NCBI GenBank assembly: GCA_027063215.1
Contig: JAMOSE010000167.1
Coordinates: 1 to 31,683, forward strand
Source of the DNA: Sulfurimonas sp.
GTDB lineage: Bacteria; Campylobacterota; Campylobacteria; Campylobacterales; Sulfurimonadaceae
DNA length: 31,683 bases
Direction: 5' to 3'
Shown here: positions 1 to 8,521 of the stretch, piece by piece
Layout: each line of letters starts with the position of its first letter
Position numbering within the stretch: the stretch's first letter is position 1
Made by a program: the position numbers and the translations under genes
Notes under the pieces: generated by a model
What the model was told of the DNA's origin: nothing
Database searches by the model: none
What the model saw: only the letters and a program-made list of their open reading frames with translations

Positions 1-143
1 ATATGAATGATTTTGCAACAATTAACGAAATTTATGAGAGTTTTTTTATTGCACATAAACCTGCACGCTCAACCGTAGCTGTAAAGACTTTGCCTAAAAA
101 TGCCCTTGTGGAGATAGACGCGGTAGCGTTAATGAATTCATAA
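1..143 (+). CDS. ridA: RidA/YjgF-family enamine deaminase, 3' end only
   Basis: This is the last ~46 codons of an open frame that enters from the left edge and stops at TAA 141-143. The visible protein has the RidA C-terminal pattern: MNDFATINEIYESFF, then the KPARSTVAV segment with the Arg that in the family binds the carboxylate of the imine/enamine substrate, then a strand reading NALVEIDAVAL. RidA proteins hydrolyse reactive 2-aminoacrylate and related enamines made by PLP enzymes, and act in the cytosol as trimers. The N-terminal two thirds lie outside the window, so completeness and genomic neighbours cannot be judged. The Met at base 3 is internal, not a start. The family call is fairly secure because the ARSTVAV/VEIDAVA signature is distinctive. 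Confidence 0.85.
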   Translation, partial: MNDFATINEIYESFFIAHKPARSTVAVKTLPKNALVEIDAVALMNS

Positions 144-217
144 TCAATGATTTTAAGAGTCTAGTTGTTTATAAGAATAATTAATTTGTATATTAATATT
201 AACTTATTTTTAAACTA

Positions 218-223
218 TATAAT
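218..223 (+). promoter_or_regulatory. Predicted -10 box for the porin gene
   Basis: TATAAT lies in an AT-rich stretch 39 bases before the porin start codon. No convincing -35 box is seen, as is usual for Campylobacterota sigma-70 promoters. The expected transcript start is near 230. The leader would then begin just before a small hairpin, GTTAT-CGAA-ATAAC (235-248), which sits directly ahead of the ribosome binding site AGGGA (253-257). Confidence 0.5.
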
Positions 224-262
224 TGTAGAATTTTGTTATCGAAATAACACTAAGGGATAGAA

Positions 263-1735
263 ATGAAAAAAATAATTACACTTTCAGCTATAGCGATTTT
301 TGCTACTGCAATATATGCAGAAGATAATACGCAAGCGCAAATTGATGCATTGAAAGCGCAGATTGAGCAATTACAAAAAACTCAAGATAAAAAAATTGCA
401 AAGTTAGAGAAAAAGACGAAACGTAATACAAAAAAAATTAGTGCTGTAAATAAATTGGCAAATAATGACAACTTGAAATTTGGCATTGATTTTAGAACTG
501 CATATGATTATATAGATTACAAAAGAGCAGATGGTTCAAGAGATACTAATGATGTGTTTAGTAATAGACTTTGGATGAAAATGGCTTATGCTCCAACAAA
601 TAATATTTCATTTTTTGGAACACTTTCATATTATAAGATTTATGGACAAGTAGCGCAAGCACATCCAGGCATGGATCAAATGGACTGGGTTGTAAATAGT
701 ACAGCAGGTTCTACTAATACTTTAAGAGTAAAAGAAGCATTTTTCTTATACAAAAATGATACTTTTATGGGAATGGATATTCCATGGACTGCAAGTGTCG
801 GTCGTCGTCCTTCAACTGATGGATTGCTTGTCAATTATAGAGATGATCAAAAGGCAAAATCTGCAATTGGTCATAATATAAATATGGAATTTGATGGAGC
901 AAGTATTTATTATCTACTTGAAAATGTTACAGATATATCAGGTATGTCACTTAAATTCTGTTTTGGTCGTGGTATGAGCGATGTTAACAGCAGATACAGT
1001 GGAATTGATAAAAATGCTGACGGAACATATAGTATGAATCCTAGTCATAACTATGGGGATACTCCAGGTTTTTCAAATACTGACTTAGTTGGAATTTTAT
1101 TTAATCCTTATGATGATGGGCAATATTCTTTACATACTGTATGGTTTGATGCTTTTAATCTTCCTGGTATGTATGCAACAGGCACACCTAATAAATATGA
1201 TTTTAAACAACATGGAGATGTTCAAGGTGGAGCAGTAAGTTTTATATCTGATGGTATTGGTGATGGTATAACTGATATGCTAGATGACACTATATTCTTT
1301 GCATCTGTTGCATACAGTAAAACAAATCCTGATAGTGGTGAAACTATGTTAGGATCCTCTGAAAGTGAAACAGGGACTTCTTACTATGTAGGTGCAAATT
1401 GGCCATGTCAACTCATAGATGATGCAAGAATAGGCGTTGAATATAATCATGGAAGTAAATACTGGAGAAGTTTTACTTATGGCGAAGATACTTTAGCCGG
1501 TAGTAAATTAGCTGTTCGTGGTGATGCTTATGAGGTTTGGTTTAACAAAGAGCTTATTGGCAAAATATTAACTGCACAAGTGCGTTATACATATATAGAT
1601 TATAAATATACAGGAAGTAATGCTTTCTTCGGCGATGGTGGTACTCCAATGACAATGAGTGAGGCTGTTGCTGCTGGACAAAATCCTATTGATAGTTCAC
1701 AAGATGTTAGAGTATATTTACGATATAGATACTAA
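263..1735 (+). CDS. DUF3373-type outer-membrane porin-like protein
   Basis: This 490-residue exported protein starts with a Lys-rich n-region and hydrophobic core, cut near residue 19 (AIYA-ED). Residues ~22-65 form a Gln/Lys-rich coiled coil with heptad spacing. The rest shows alternating hydrophobic/aromatic strands, many Tyr and Asp, no further membrane helix, and a C-terminus VRVYLRYRY ending in an aromatic residue, typical of beta-barrels recognised by the BAM machinery. The coiled coil plus barrel layout recalls trimeric porins with a periplasmic stalk. I match it from memory to the DUF3373 family common in Campylobacterota. Substrate is unknown. It stands alone, with a -10 box at 218-223 and a strong terminator just after it. 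The start is supported by AGGGA five bases upstream. The outer-membrane call is firm, the exact family less so. Confidence 0.75.
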   Translation: MKKIITLSAIAIFATAIYAEDNTQAQIDALKAQIEQLQKTQDKKIAKLEKKTKRNTKKISAVNKLANNDNLKFGIDFRTAYDYIDYKRADGSRDTNDVFSNRLWMKMAYAPTNNISFFGTLSYYKIYGQVAQAHPGMDQMDWVVNSTAGSTNTLRVKEAFFLYKNDTFMGMDIPWTASVGRRPSTDGLLVNYRDDQKAKSAIGHNINMEFDGASIYYLLENVTDISGMSLKFCFGRGMSDVNSRYSGIDKNADGTYSMNPSHNYGDTPGFSNTDLVGILFNPYDDGQYSLHTVWFDAFNLPGMYATGTPNKYDFKQHGDVQGGAVSFISDGIGDGITDMLDDTIFFASVAYSKTNPDSGETMLGSSESETGTSYYVGANWPCQLIDDARIGVEYNHGSKYWRSFTYGEDTLAGSKLAVRGDAYEVWFNKELIGKILTAQVRYTYIDYKYTGSNAFFGDGGTPMTMSEAVAAGQNPIDSSQDVRVYLRYRY

Positions 1736-1762
1736 ATAACAAAATATCATCTTTCTCTCCCT

Positions 1763-1800
1763 AAAATACGCATAGTTTTTCTATGCGTATTCTTTTATTT
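1763..1800 (+). terminator. Rho-independent terminator after the porin gene
   Basis: A perfect 11-bp stem (AATACGCATAG / CTATGCGTATT, 1765-1775 and 1781-1791) closes a TTTTT loop and runs into a T-rich tail (TCTTTTATTT). It lies 30 bases after the porin stop and separates that gene from the psr locus. The A-rich left flank lets it work in reverse too, although no gene ends there on the minus strand. Confidence 0.85.
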
Positions 1801-1858
1801 ATTACTATTATTAGCATATTTTATAATTATTTGATAGATCAGACGAATAAAAGTTTAT

Positions 1859-1889
1859 TATAAGCATACTTGAATTAAAATATAAGCAT
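1859..1889 (+). repeat. Pair of TATAAGCAT direct repeats upstream of psrA
   Basis: TATAAGCAT occurs at 1859-1867 and again at 1881-1889, exactly 22 bases apart, which places both on the same DNA face. They lie 71-101 bases before the psrA start in the only intergenic region of the psr locus with no other feature. Tandem 9-mers with a two-turn spacing are typical of response-regulator or other activator sites, so this is a candidate operator for the psr operon. The binding protein is unknown, and base composition (very AT-rich) weakens the case. Confidence 0.3.
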
Positions 1890-1959
1890 CTAAAATATAT
1901 ATATAAATTTATCTAATAAGTTTATAGCTCATTTAGAAATTTAAAAAGAGGAAATGCTT

Positions 1960-4404
1960 ATGAGTGTAGAAGTTTCTAGAAGAAAATTTCTTCAAGGAAG
2001 TGTGGCATTAAGTGTAGCTGGTGCATCAGCTATTAGTGCGACAAATCTTTTCTCTAGCGAACATGCTAGCAACAAACATCAACCAACCGACAGTCGTATT
2101 CCGAGTACTATCACAACAAAAACGGGAACAGGTGAGGCTGTTGAAGTTGCAACATTATGTGAAATGTGTGTAAATAAATGTGCAGCTTTAGCAAGAGTGG
2201 AAAATGGAGTGATTACAAAATTAAATCCGAATCCAATGTTTCCAAAATCAAAAAATATGCTTTGTCCAAGGGGAAATGCAGGAATTCAAGCTGCATATGA
2301 TCCAGACAGACTGAAATATCCAATGATCCGTACAGGTGAAAAAGGGAAAGGTCAATTTAAAAGAGTTACATGGGATGAAGCTTATGATGCAATTTTAAAC
2401 GGTACTGACAAATTTCCTGGTCTTGCAAAGATTTTAGAAGAGGAAAAAGATAACCGTTCTAGTATGCTGTTTTGTGCTGGTGAAGGTATGGCAGAACATA
2501 CATTTAAGCAATTTTATCAGGCATTTGGTTCTTCAAACTGGTTAAATCATGCTTCATTATGTCTTCAAACTGTAGTTTCTGGATATGGTGTTACACTTGG
2601 TGGATATCCGCAATCTGATTTAGATAATGCAGAGTATATTATTATGGCTGGAGCAAACAGAGCTGAGGCTATTGTTACTCCTGATACAATGGATTGTTTC
2701 AAGAGAACAAAAGGTCGTGGTGCAAAACTCGTATGTGTAGATCCAAGATTTACAAATACAGCTGCAAAAGCTGATAAATGGTTAGCAATCAAACCAGGTA
2801 CTGACCTTGCATTTGTTCTAGCACTTACTTATGTAGTATTTACTGAAGAGTTGTATAACAAAAAGTATGTAGCAAACTATTTTAATGGTTTGGAAGATTA
2901 TAAAAACAGTGTAATTACAAATAAGTATACACCTGAATGGGCAGAAAAGATTACAGGTATCAAAGCAAAAGATATATATACAATAGCTAGAGAGTTTATG
3001 ATGCATGCTCCAAAAGCTATTTACTATCCAGGTAGAAGATCAACATTTGCTACAAATGATTTCCAACTTCGCCGTGCGCAGGCAATTTTTCAAGCACTTG
3101 GTGGTGGTATCGATACGAAAGGTGGACTAATCTTTGGTAAGAAACTCAAACTTGGCAAGCACGAAGGTTTAGAACCTTTATATGCTAGAGCAGAAGCAAG
3201 AGCAGTTAGTAAAAAAGATCATCCTAAAAAAGGTGAGTCTGGATATGATGACTGTGCTATTGTAAGTGGTGGTGGTTCATGGATTGCATGGAGAAACAGA
3301 TATCTTGAAGATAGAATGCCATATAAAGTTAGAGGAATGTTTTGTTACAAACACAATCCGATGATGAATATGCCAAATACGAAAAAAACTGCACAGATGC
3401 TCAAGAAAATGGATCTGGTTGTAACTATTGATACAATGCCAAGTGATACAGTGATGTATGCAGATGTGGTACTTCCTGAATGTACATATTTAGAGAGAAC
3501 TGATCCTGTTAAAACTTTTGGTGGAGTTGAACCTTCAATCGCAGTAAGAAATAAAGTTATCGATCCTCTTTTTGAAACGAAGCCTGTAAGAGATATTTTA
3601 CGTGGTCTTACTGAGAAGATTTCTAAACCACTTTTTGAAATTACGAAAAAATATGATGAAGATGTTCAAGATGAGCTTGAAGACAGTGATGAAGCAGAAG
3701 TATATGCAGAGTTTGACTTGACACTTCCTTTTGAAGGAACGCAAGAAGAAGTTAATCATCATATGGTTGCATCTGTATATGGTGAAGAAGCTGCACATAA
3801 ATTGCATAAAGATGGTGTTTTTTACCCAGATATGGATAAATTCTATAAAAAGATTGGAGCAAATGAACATCAATACTATCCTGAAAAGGAGAAAGCATAC
3901 AGTGTAAGAGGCGGTAAGCCAAAAACTCCAAGTGGAAAAGTTGAATGTAATATTGCCAATCTTGCTTCAAAAGGTGTTGATCCAATGCCTGTATGGAAAG
4001 ATGAATATAATTTCAAAGTTGAAGAGGGAAAATTCAGACTTCTTACTGGTCGTCATGCACAATTTACGCAAAGTGGTACATCAAACAACTCAATGTTGCA
4101 TGATCTTATCATGACAAACTTTATCTGGATAAATCAGCGTGTAGCAGATAAAAAAGGTATTAAGTTTGGTGATATGATTGAAGTTTCTAGTAAAACAGGT
4201 AGCACACGTTTAAAAGCATATCCAACAGAAAAAATTGGTCCTGATACACTCTTCTTTATTCACGGATTTGGTGAAGAGAGTAGTGAACTTACTTGGGCAT
4301 ATAAAAATGGTGGAAATGACAACGCAGTTATTGAAGATGTGGTTGAACCAGTTTATGGTGCAGCAGCGATGCATGAAACAAATGTAGAAATAAGAAAGGT
4401 GTAA
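1960..4404 (+). CDS. psrA: Polysulfide/thiosulfate reductase-type molybdopterin catalytic subunit (copy 1)
   Basis: This is an 814-residue Mo-bis-MGD oxidoreductase of the PsrA/PhsA group. A twin-arginine signal (SRRKFLQG, residues 6-13) sends the folded enzyme to the periplasm. A 4Fe-4S site follows as Cys67-x2-Cys70-x3-Cys74-x27-Cys102. Cys201 in the motif HASLCLQT is the likely molybdenum ligand, as in Psr/Phs/Nap-type enzymes. Family motifs such as PGRRS, MFCYKHNPMMNMP and the C-terminal cofactor-binding region with MHETNVEIRKV are present. The usual role is reduction (or reverse oxidation) of polysulfide or thiosulfate with electrons from menaquinol through PsrB and PsrC. An in-frame ATG lies at 1954, but AGGA (1949-1952) is ideally placed for ATG 1960, so that start is chosen. 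psrB follows after 3 bases. The actual sulfur substrate cannot be settled from sequence. Confidence 0.88.
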   Translation: MSVEVSRRKFLQGSVALSVAGASAISATNLFSSEHASNKHQPTDSRIPSTITTKTGTGEAVEVATLCEMCVNKCAALARVENGVITKLNPNPMFPKSKNMLCPRGNAGIQAAYDPDRLKYPMIRTGEKGKGQFKRVTWDEAYDAILNGTDKFPGLAKILEEEKDNRSSMLFCAGEGMAEHTFKQFYQAFGSSNWLNHASLCLQTVVSGYGVTLGGYPQSDLDNAEYIIMAGANRAEAIVTPDTMDCFKRTKGRGAKLVCVDPRFTNTAAKADKWLAIKPGTDLAFVLALTYVVFTEELYNKKYVANYFNGLEDYKNSVITNKYTPEWAEKITGIKAKDIYTIAREFMMHAPKAIYYPGRRSTFATNDFQLRRAQAIFQALGGGIDTKGGLIFGKKLKLGKHEGLEPLYARAEARAVSKKDHPKKGESGYDDCAIVSGGGSWIAWRNRYLEDRMPYKVRGMFCYKHNPMMNMPNTKKTAQMLKKMDLVVTIDTMPSDTVMYADVVLPECTYLERTDPVKTFGGVEPSIAVRNKVIDPLFETKPVRDILRGLTEKISKPLFEITKKYDEDVQDELEDSDEAEVYAEFDLTLPFEGTQEEVNHHMVASVYGEEAAHKLHKDGVFYPDMDKFYKKIGANEHQYYPEKEKAYSVRGGKPKTPSGKVECNIANLASKGVDPMPVWKDEYNFKVEEGKFRLLTGRHAQFTQSGTSNNSMLHDLIMTNFIWINQRVADKKGIKFGDMIEVSSKTGSTRLKAYPTEKIGPDTLFFIHGFGEESSELTWAYKNGGNDNAVIEDVVEPVYGAAAMHETNVEIRKV

Positions 4405-4407
4405 TTT

Positions 4408-4971
4408 ATGGCTAGATATGGAATGGCACTTGATTACAAAAATTGTATCAACTGTAAAGCATGTGAAGTAGCATGTAAAGAGGAAAATGGTGTAGAACTT
4501 GGTGCAGAAAAACATAGAATTTGGGTAGGGGCAAATAATCCAGATGGTCAATGGCCACTTTTAGATATTGCTTCTGCTGCATTTTTACCATCGCAATGTC
4601 AGCATTGTGATGATGCACCTTGTCAAGAGGTTTGTCCGACACATGCAACATATTATGATGAAAATAATGTTGTAAGAGTCGATGCTGACAAATGTATTTT
4701 ATGTTCATACTGTATGAATGCTTGTCCTTATGATGCACGTTATGTAGATGACAGAACAATGACAGTAGATAAATGTACATTCTGTTCAGATACTAGACTT
4801 GCACGTGGTGAGACAACAACTGCTTGTCAAAATACATGTCCTACAAAAGTAAGAACATTTGGTGATCTTGATGATCCAGAGAGTGAGATTAGTGAATTGT
4901 TAAGAACAAGAGAGCATTTTAGTTTAAAATCGCATCTTGGTACTAATCCAAAACTATTCTATCTAACATAA
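4408..4971 (+). CDS. psrB: Four-cluster ferredoxin-like electron-transfer subunit (copy 1)
   Basis: A 187-residue PsrB/PhsB/DmsB-type protein with sixteen cysteines in four groups: Cys13/16/19/23, Cys64/67/72/76, Cys96/99/102/106 and Cys123/126/140/144, enough for four 4Fe-4S clusters that pass electrons between the membrane anchor and PsrA. The motifs CPYDAR and DTRLARGETTTAC are typical. There is no signal peptide. Family members are carried across the membrane with the Tat-signal-bearing A subunit. The ribosome binding site AAAGGTG lies inside the end of psrA, so the two are translated as neighbours. It is the intact reference copy for the altered psrB2 downstream. Confidence 0.9.
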   Translation: MARYGMALDYKNCINCKACEVACKEENGVELGAEKHRIWVGANNPDGQWPLLDIASAAFLPSQCQHCDDAPCQEVCPTHATYYDENNVVRVDADKCILCSYCMNACPYDARYVDDRTMTVDKCTFCSDTRLARGETTTACQNTCPTKVRTFGDLDDPESEISELLRTREHFSLKSHLGTNPKLFYLT

Positions 4972-4984
4972 AAGGAGCATAGAG

Positions 4985-6172
4985 ATGAAAATAGGTCCAA
5001 TAAATATCCCTCTTAAAGAGGATTTTTCACTAAAATCTATTCTTGGTTTTGAAAAGACTCCTATGAATATGTTAGTTGCAGTTTTAACATTGGCATTTTT
5101 AGCAATGTTTGTTGTTGGTGTTGCTACATACTTAATGCATGGTCACCATGCTTATAATGTAACAAGAGAACATCCGTGGGGACTTTTGATTGCTGTGTAT
5201 ATTTTCTTTGTTGTAAGTTCAACAGGATTTTGTATTGTAGGTTCTTTAGGTGACGTTTTTGGTTTTAAAGATTATATGATGATCTCTAAACGTGCTATTT
5301 TTGGTTCAATTGTAACTATTTTAGCTGGTTTTGCTGTTATTGCTTTTGAAATTGGTCACCCTGTTACTATGCTTATTTACAATGTTCTTAGTCCAGGTTT
5401 AACATCTGCTATCTGGTGGATGGGTACATTGTATGGAATTTATCTTACATTTATGATTGTTGAGTTTTATTTTTTATTAAACAACAATATGCAAAAAGCA
5501 AGAATTTTTGGTTTGATTGGTCTTTTAGTCGGTCTTGCCGCACACTCTAACCTTGGTGGTGTATTTGGTTTCTTAAATGCAAGAACAATTTCTAATGGTG
5601 TGTTCTATCCAACATACTTTATTTTAACAGCATTTATTACAGGTATTTATCTCTCTTTCATTATTATGGGATTTAGATATAAAATGAATTTTGATGAAAA
5701 AACAAAAGCATTACTTGTTGGTTTGGCAAAAATTCAGACATTGCTTATTGCTATCTTGATGTTCTTTGAAACATGGAAAATGTTAACTGCAGTTTATGGT
5801 GGTATGCCAAATCGTGCAGAAGTTGCAGAACATATTATGCATAGTGGCGCATTTATGTATGGTGAGGTACTTATGGGTATGCTTATTCCATTTACAGTAA
5901 TGCTGCTTACAAAATGGAGATCAGTTACTACATATGTATGGACATCTGTAATTGGTATGGTTGGTATCTTCTTTATGAGATATGATCTTGTACATGATAC
6001 ACAATTAAAACCACTGCAAATGATGAAAACACATGAGTATCAACTTCCTCCATCATGGGTAGAGTATTTTCCAAGTGCAACAGAGATTATGATCTCATTA
6101 GGTGGTCTTGGTCTTTGTGTGCTTCTTTACTATGTTGGTACAAGAGCATTTAATCTTGATGAAGAACATTAA
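4985..6172 (+). CDS. psrC: NrfD/PsrC-type membrane anchor, quinone-reacting subunit
   Basis: A 395-residue integral membrane protein with about ten hydrophobic helices (roughly residues 29-51, 67-88, 103-122, 137-160, 170-190, 208-230, 243-262, 285-307, 315-332, 368-388). This fits the long branch of the NrfD/PsrC superfamily rather than the ~250-residue eight-helix Thermus form. Such subunits carry no heme, bind menaquinone near the periplasmic face and hand electrons to the B subunit. AAAGGAG lies 7 bases before the ATG. It is the only C subunit in the locus, which holds two A and two B genes, so it may serve both pairs. The helix count is an estimate by eye. Confidence 0.85.
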   Translation: MKIGPINIPLKEDFSLKSILGFEKTPMNMLVAVLTLAFLAMFVVGVATYLMHGHHAYNVTREHPWGLLIAVYIFFVVSSTGFCIVGSLGDVFGFKDYMMISKRAIFGSIVTILAGFAVIAFEIGHPVTMLIYNVLSPGLTSAIWWMGTLYGIYLTFMIVEFYFLLNNNMQKARIFGLIGLLVGLAAHSNLGGVFGFLNARTISNGVFYPTYFILTAFITGIYLSFIIMGFRYKMNFDEKTKALLVGLAKIQTLLIAILMFFETWKMLTAVYGGMPNRAEVAEHIMHSGAFMYGEVLMGMLIPFTVMLLTKWRSVTTYVWTSVIGMVGIFFMRYDLVHDTQLKPLQMMKTHEYQLPPSWVEYFPSATEIMISLGGLGLCVLLYYVGTRAFNLDEEH

Positions 6173-6190
6173 GATTATATAATACTCTTT

Positions 6191-6199
6191 TGCTATAAT
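6191..6199 (+). promoter_or_regulatory. Extended -10 promoter directly in front of psrA2
   Basis: TGCTATAAT is an exact extended -10 element in the 33-base psrC-psrA2 gap. It ends 6 bases before the psrA2 ATG (6206), so a transcript starting the usual ~7 bases downstream would begin at or next to the start codon, giving a leaderless mRNA. No purine-rich ribosome binding site is present between psrC and the ATG, which agrees with this. Confidence 0.55.
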
Positions 6200-6205
6200 G
6201 TCTCT

Positions 6206-8509
6206 ATGAAAAAGATAGAGACATCCAGAAGACGATTTTTACAAGGTAGTGTGGCACTTTGTGTCTATGCTACCTCCTCTTTTAGTTTTACCTCCAAACA
6301 AAATTCATCGATAACAACGATTGAAAATATCCCTTATTTATGTAATATGTGCCGTAATAAGTGTGCGGGCTTTGCCAGAGTCCAAAACAATACAATTACA
6401 AAACTCAATCCTAATAAATACTTTCCAAAATCAAGAAATATGCTCTGTCCAAAGGGTAATGCAGGAATTCAAGCAATTTATGATAAAGACAGGTTGAAAT
6501 ATCCTCTTATTAGAATTGGTAATCGTGGAGATGGAAGATACAAAAGAGTTACTTGGGATGAGGCATATGAATATATTAAAGATAAGCTTGTTACCATTAT
6601 AGATGAAGAGAAAGATAATCGTTCAACGATTGCTTATTGTAATGGTGAAGGATTTAATAAAGATGAATATATAAAATTCTTTGGTTCAAAATTAGGAAGT
6701 GCAAATTTTTTGGATGAGGGTTCCATCTGTTTAAATACCAAGCTTGGCGCGACACAACTTACTATTGGTGATATTGGTGAGATGGATGTGGCTGGGAGTG
6801 ATTATCTTATCATAAGTGGTGCAAACCGCTATGAATCACTTATTACTCCTGATAGTATAGATATGATTCACTCAAAACAAAAATTAGTTGTTTTAGATCC
6901 ACGATGTACAGTTACTGCACTCAAAGCTGATGAGTATTTACCTCTTAATCCTGGAACAGATTTGGCATTTTGTTTAAGTATGATCTATATTGCAATCAAA
7001 GAAAAGCTATATAATGAAACGTATGTGAAAGAGTATTTTAAAGATTTTGATAAACTGCAAAAGCATATTTTGAAAAACAACTATACAGCCTCTTGGGCAG
7101 AATCAAAAACGCATATTCCAGCAAAAAAGATAGAACAGATCAGCAGAGAATTTTTTGGGGCAAAAAATCCACTCTATTATTTAGGCAGAAGAAGTGTTTG
7201 GGCTCAAAATGATTTTCAATTACGTCGAGCAATGGTTTTGATAAATGCTTTAGCCGGGAGTGTCAATAGAAAGGGCGGGATTATTTTTGGAAAACCCTTT
7301 GTATTAAAGCAAGAACAGATAAATGAAGCGTTTTATAACAATTCACAAGGACGCTTTGATTTAGATGGTATAGTTTATGGATCACAAAAAGGTGGTTCCT
7401 GGTTAAATTTTAGGGAAAAAGTTTTAACAAAAAAAGCACCATATCCTGTTCGAGCAATGTTTATACGTAAACATAATATCATGCAAAATATGCCAAATAT
7501 TGCTAAAACAAAAGAGATGCTTAATGGTATGGATCTTGTGGTTGTCCTTGATACAATGCCAAGTGATACTGCAATGATGGCTGATGTGATTTTACCTGAG
7601 TGTACCTACCTAGAACGTGAAGATATGGTTGTGAGCTTTAATCGACTTGAACCCTCTTTGGCACTAAGAAACAAAGTTGTTGAACCACTTTATGAGAGTA
7701 GAAGTATGCAAGATATATTGCATGGTCTTGGTAGAAAATTAAGTAAACCACTCTTTGCAGTGAGTGCAAAATATGATGAAGATCTGCAAGAGAGCATAGA
7801 AGAGCTTGGTGCAAAAAACGCATTTAAAGAGGGTGGTTATGATTTTACCGAACTCTATCAAAATAGTATTGAACAACGTAATAAAAAACTCATTGTTTCA
7901 CAATTTGGTCTAGATGTTTATACTTCGTTAAAAACAAAAGGCGTTTGGCATCCTTATATTGGAAAGCAAAAAGAGCTCTATAATGATTATTATGAGTATT
8001 ATCCTAAAGAGAAACGATTTTATACAGTAGATCGAAAATATAGAGTAAATTGTTATCTTGGTAAACTTGAAAAATCTGGATTTGATCCAATGCCGACATG
8101 GCATAGTCATTATGATTTTAAACTTTCTGAAGATAGTTTTCGGTTGATTACTGGAAGGTATATTACCTCTACGCAAACAGCAACAACAAATAATATAATG
8201 CTAAAAGAGTTTCAAGAGAAAAATCATCTTTGGATTAATGATAGAGTTGCAAAAAAGCTTGATATAAAAGAGGGCGATACTCTTGTAATAAACAGTCCGA
8301 TTGAGAGTGTGGTAATTCAAGCTTATCCTACCAATAAAATAGCACCACAAGTTCTTTGGTTCGCTCATGGTTTTGGTACTGAGTCTGAAGAACTTACCAA
8401 TGCTTATGGTAAAGGGGCAAGTGATAATATGATTATAGAAGATAAATTTGAGAAGATTTATGGTTGTGCAACAATGCATGAGACAAATGTTACAATTAGA
8501 AAACTTTAA
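6206..8509 (+). CDS. psrA2: Second PsrA/PhsA-type molybdopterin catalytic subunit (diverged copy)
   Basis: This 767-residue paralogue of the upstream psrA keeps every core element: Tat signal SRRRFLQG (residues 7-14), 4Fe-4S site Cys46-x2-Cys49-x3-Cys53-x27-Cys81, presumed molybdenum ligand Cys175 (GSICLNT), YYLGRRS, and the closing MHETNVTIRKL. It is ~47 residues shorter, losing much of the linker after the signal peptide and some central sequence. Long shared blocks (for example DNRS, YPLIR/KRVTWDEAY, LDTMPSDT and LPECTYLER) point to an old tandem duplication. A periplasmic Mo oxidoreductase working on a sulfur compound is expected, perhaps with a different substrate or direction. The ATG has no ribosome binding site and sits 6 bases after TGCTATAAT. 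psrB2 follows after 12 bases. Confidence 0.85.
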   Translation: MKKIETSRRRFLQGSVALCVYATSSFSFTSKQNSSITTIENIPYLCNMCRNKCAGFARVQNNTITKLNPNKYFPKSRNMLCPKGNAGIQAIYDKDRLKYPLIRIGNRGDGRYKRVTWDEAYEYIKDKLVTIIDEEKDNRSTIAYCNGEGFNKDEYIKFFGSKLGSANFLDEGSICLNTKLGATQLTIGDIGEMDVAGSDYLIISGANRYESLITPDSIDMIHSKQKLVVLDPRCTVTALKADEYLPLNPGTDLAFCLSMIYIAIKEKLYNETYVKEYFKDFDKLQKHILKNNYTASWAESKTHIPAKKIEQISREFFGAKNPLYYLGRRSVWAQNDFQLRRAMVLINALAGSVNRKGGIIFGKPFVLKQEQINEAFYNNSQGRFDLDGIVYGSQKGGSWLNFREKVLTKKAPYPVRAMFIRKHNIMQNMPNIAKTKEMLNGMDLVVVLDTMPSDTAMMADVILPECTYLEREDMVVSFNRLEPSLALRNKVVEPLYESRSMQDILHGLGRKLSKPLFAVSAKYDEDLQESIEELGAKNAFKEGGYDFTELYQNSIEQRNKKLIVSQFGLDVYTSLKTKGVWHPYIGKQKELYNDYYEYYPKEKRFYTVDRKYRVNCYLGKLEKSGFDPMPTWHSHYDFKLSEDSFRLITGRYITSTQTATTNNIMLKEFQEKNHLWINDRVAKKLDIKEGDTLVINSPIESVVIQAYPTNKIAPQVLWFAHGFGTESEELTNAYGKGASDNMIIEDKFEKIYGCATMHETNVTIRKL

Positions 8510-8521
8510 AAGGCGAAAATG

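Noticed and set aside
6198..6209. Three-codon leader peptide overlapping the psrA2 start
   Set aside because: Its ATG lies within the predicted -10 box, so it would not be on the main transcript, and it has no ribosome binding site.
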